5,293 nucleotides of DNA from positions 1 through 5,293 of the forward strand of contig JAHECJ010000201.1 of assembly GCA_024641805.1 (NCBI GenBank), in the 5' to 3' direction. Below, piece by piece: positions 5,224 through 5,293 of the stretch. The translations under genes and the position numbers were made by a program. This DNA comes from Desulfococcus sp. GTDB taxonomy: Bacteria > Desulfobacterota > Desulfobacteria > Desulfobacterales > Desulfosalsimonadaceae. How positions within the stretch are numbered: the stretch's first letter is position 1; the number at the start of each line of letters is the position of its first letter. The notes below the pieces were generated by a model, which searched no databases, was not told the DNA's origin, and was given only the letters and a program-made list of their open reading frames with translations.

Positions 5224-5293
5224 GTTTCACCGGCCAATAAACGATATAACATAAAAGATGAACCGGAAGCCTATGCCGCACGCCGGTCTGCTG
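5224..5293. other. Seventy bases after ttcA, no firmly supported feature
   Basis: A possible new + strand reading frame opens at ATG 5258 (MNRKPMPHAGLL) and runs off the end of the window. A second ATG in the same frame at 5273 has GGAAG four bases before it. On the other strand a frame ends at a TGA near 5232 (SRPACGIGFRFIFY and on). Neither is long enough to judge. ACCGGC (5229-5234) and GCCGGT (5282-5287) are inverted copies 47 bases apart. There is no U-run, so no terminator for ttcA is evident. Confidence 0.2.

Noticed and set aside
5258..5293. Start of another gene (MNRKPMPHAGLL) at the end of the window
   Set aside because: Only 12 codons are visible, with a poor ribosome-binding site and no recognisable motif. 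It is noted only in the description of the tail.
1..5293. CRISPR arrays, tRNA or rRNA genes, insertion sequences, toxin-antitoxin pairs or defence genes
   Set aside because: I looked through both strands and found no spaced repeat arrays, transposase motifs or structural RNA signatures. Every reading frame of good quality is a core gene.

Overview
The window is a compact stretch of bacterial core genome. It holds eight protein-coding genes, all on the + strand, and I see no mobile element, CRISPR array, tRNA or rRNA. Base composition is balanced with AT-rich spacers. My best guess for the source is a Gram-negative Desulfobacterota (sulfate-reducer-like deltaproteobacterium). This rests on three things: the proteins resemble what I remember of that group, psd-pssA sits next to a branched-chain amino-acid gene, and there is a short omega subunit and a short TtcA-type thiolase. 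No search was run, so the taxon is an inference.

Region 1 (1-1008): the C-terminal end of the ATP-dependent protease Lon, followed 15 bases later by tsaB, a component of the tRNA t6A-modifying complex. Region 2 (1009-2583): a 118-base spacer with a good sigma-70-like promoter, then psd and pssA overlapping by ATGA. Together these two genes make phosphatidylethanolamine from CDP-diacylglycerol and serine: pssA makes phosphatidylserine and psd decarboxylates it. Region 3 (2584-3749): an 89-base spacer with a hairpin plus U-run (terminator or attenuator), then a leuB-type 3-isopropylmalate dehydrogenase whose true start is the ATG at 2673. Region 4 (3753-5223): greA (transcript-cleavage factor), rpoZ (RNA polymerase omega) and a ttcA-family tRNA thiolation enzyme, closely spaced as a likely operon. 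greA starts 3 bases after the leuB stop, and its ribosome-binding site lies inside leuB, so leuB-greA-rpoZ-ttcA may be co-transcribed. The last 70 bases (5224-5293) hold no feature I can support firmly.

The genes cover general cell functions: protein quality control, tRNA modification at two positions, membrane lipid synthesis, leucine synthesis and RNA polymerase function. I do not see a new multi-gene system. The points most worth a second look are the terminator-like hairpin in front of leuB, the altered cofactor-site motif in LeuB (Gly-Gly-Ser-Ala-Pro-Lys-Tyr), a perfect 9+3+9 palindrome inside pssA, the in-frame leuB/greA junction, and the homopolymer runs and cysteine layout in the TtcA-like protein.
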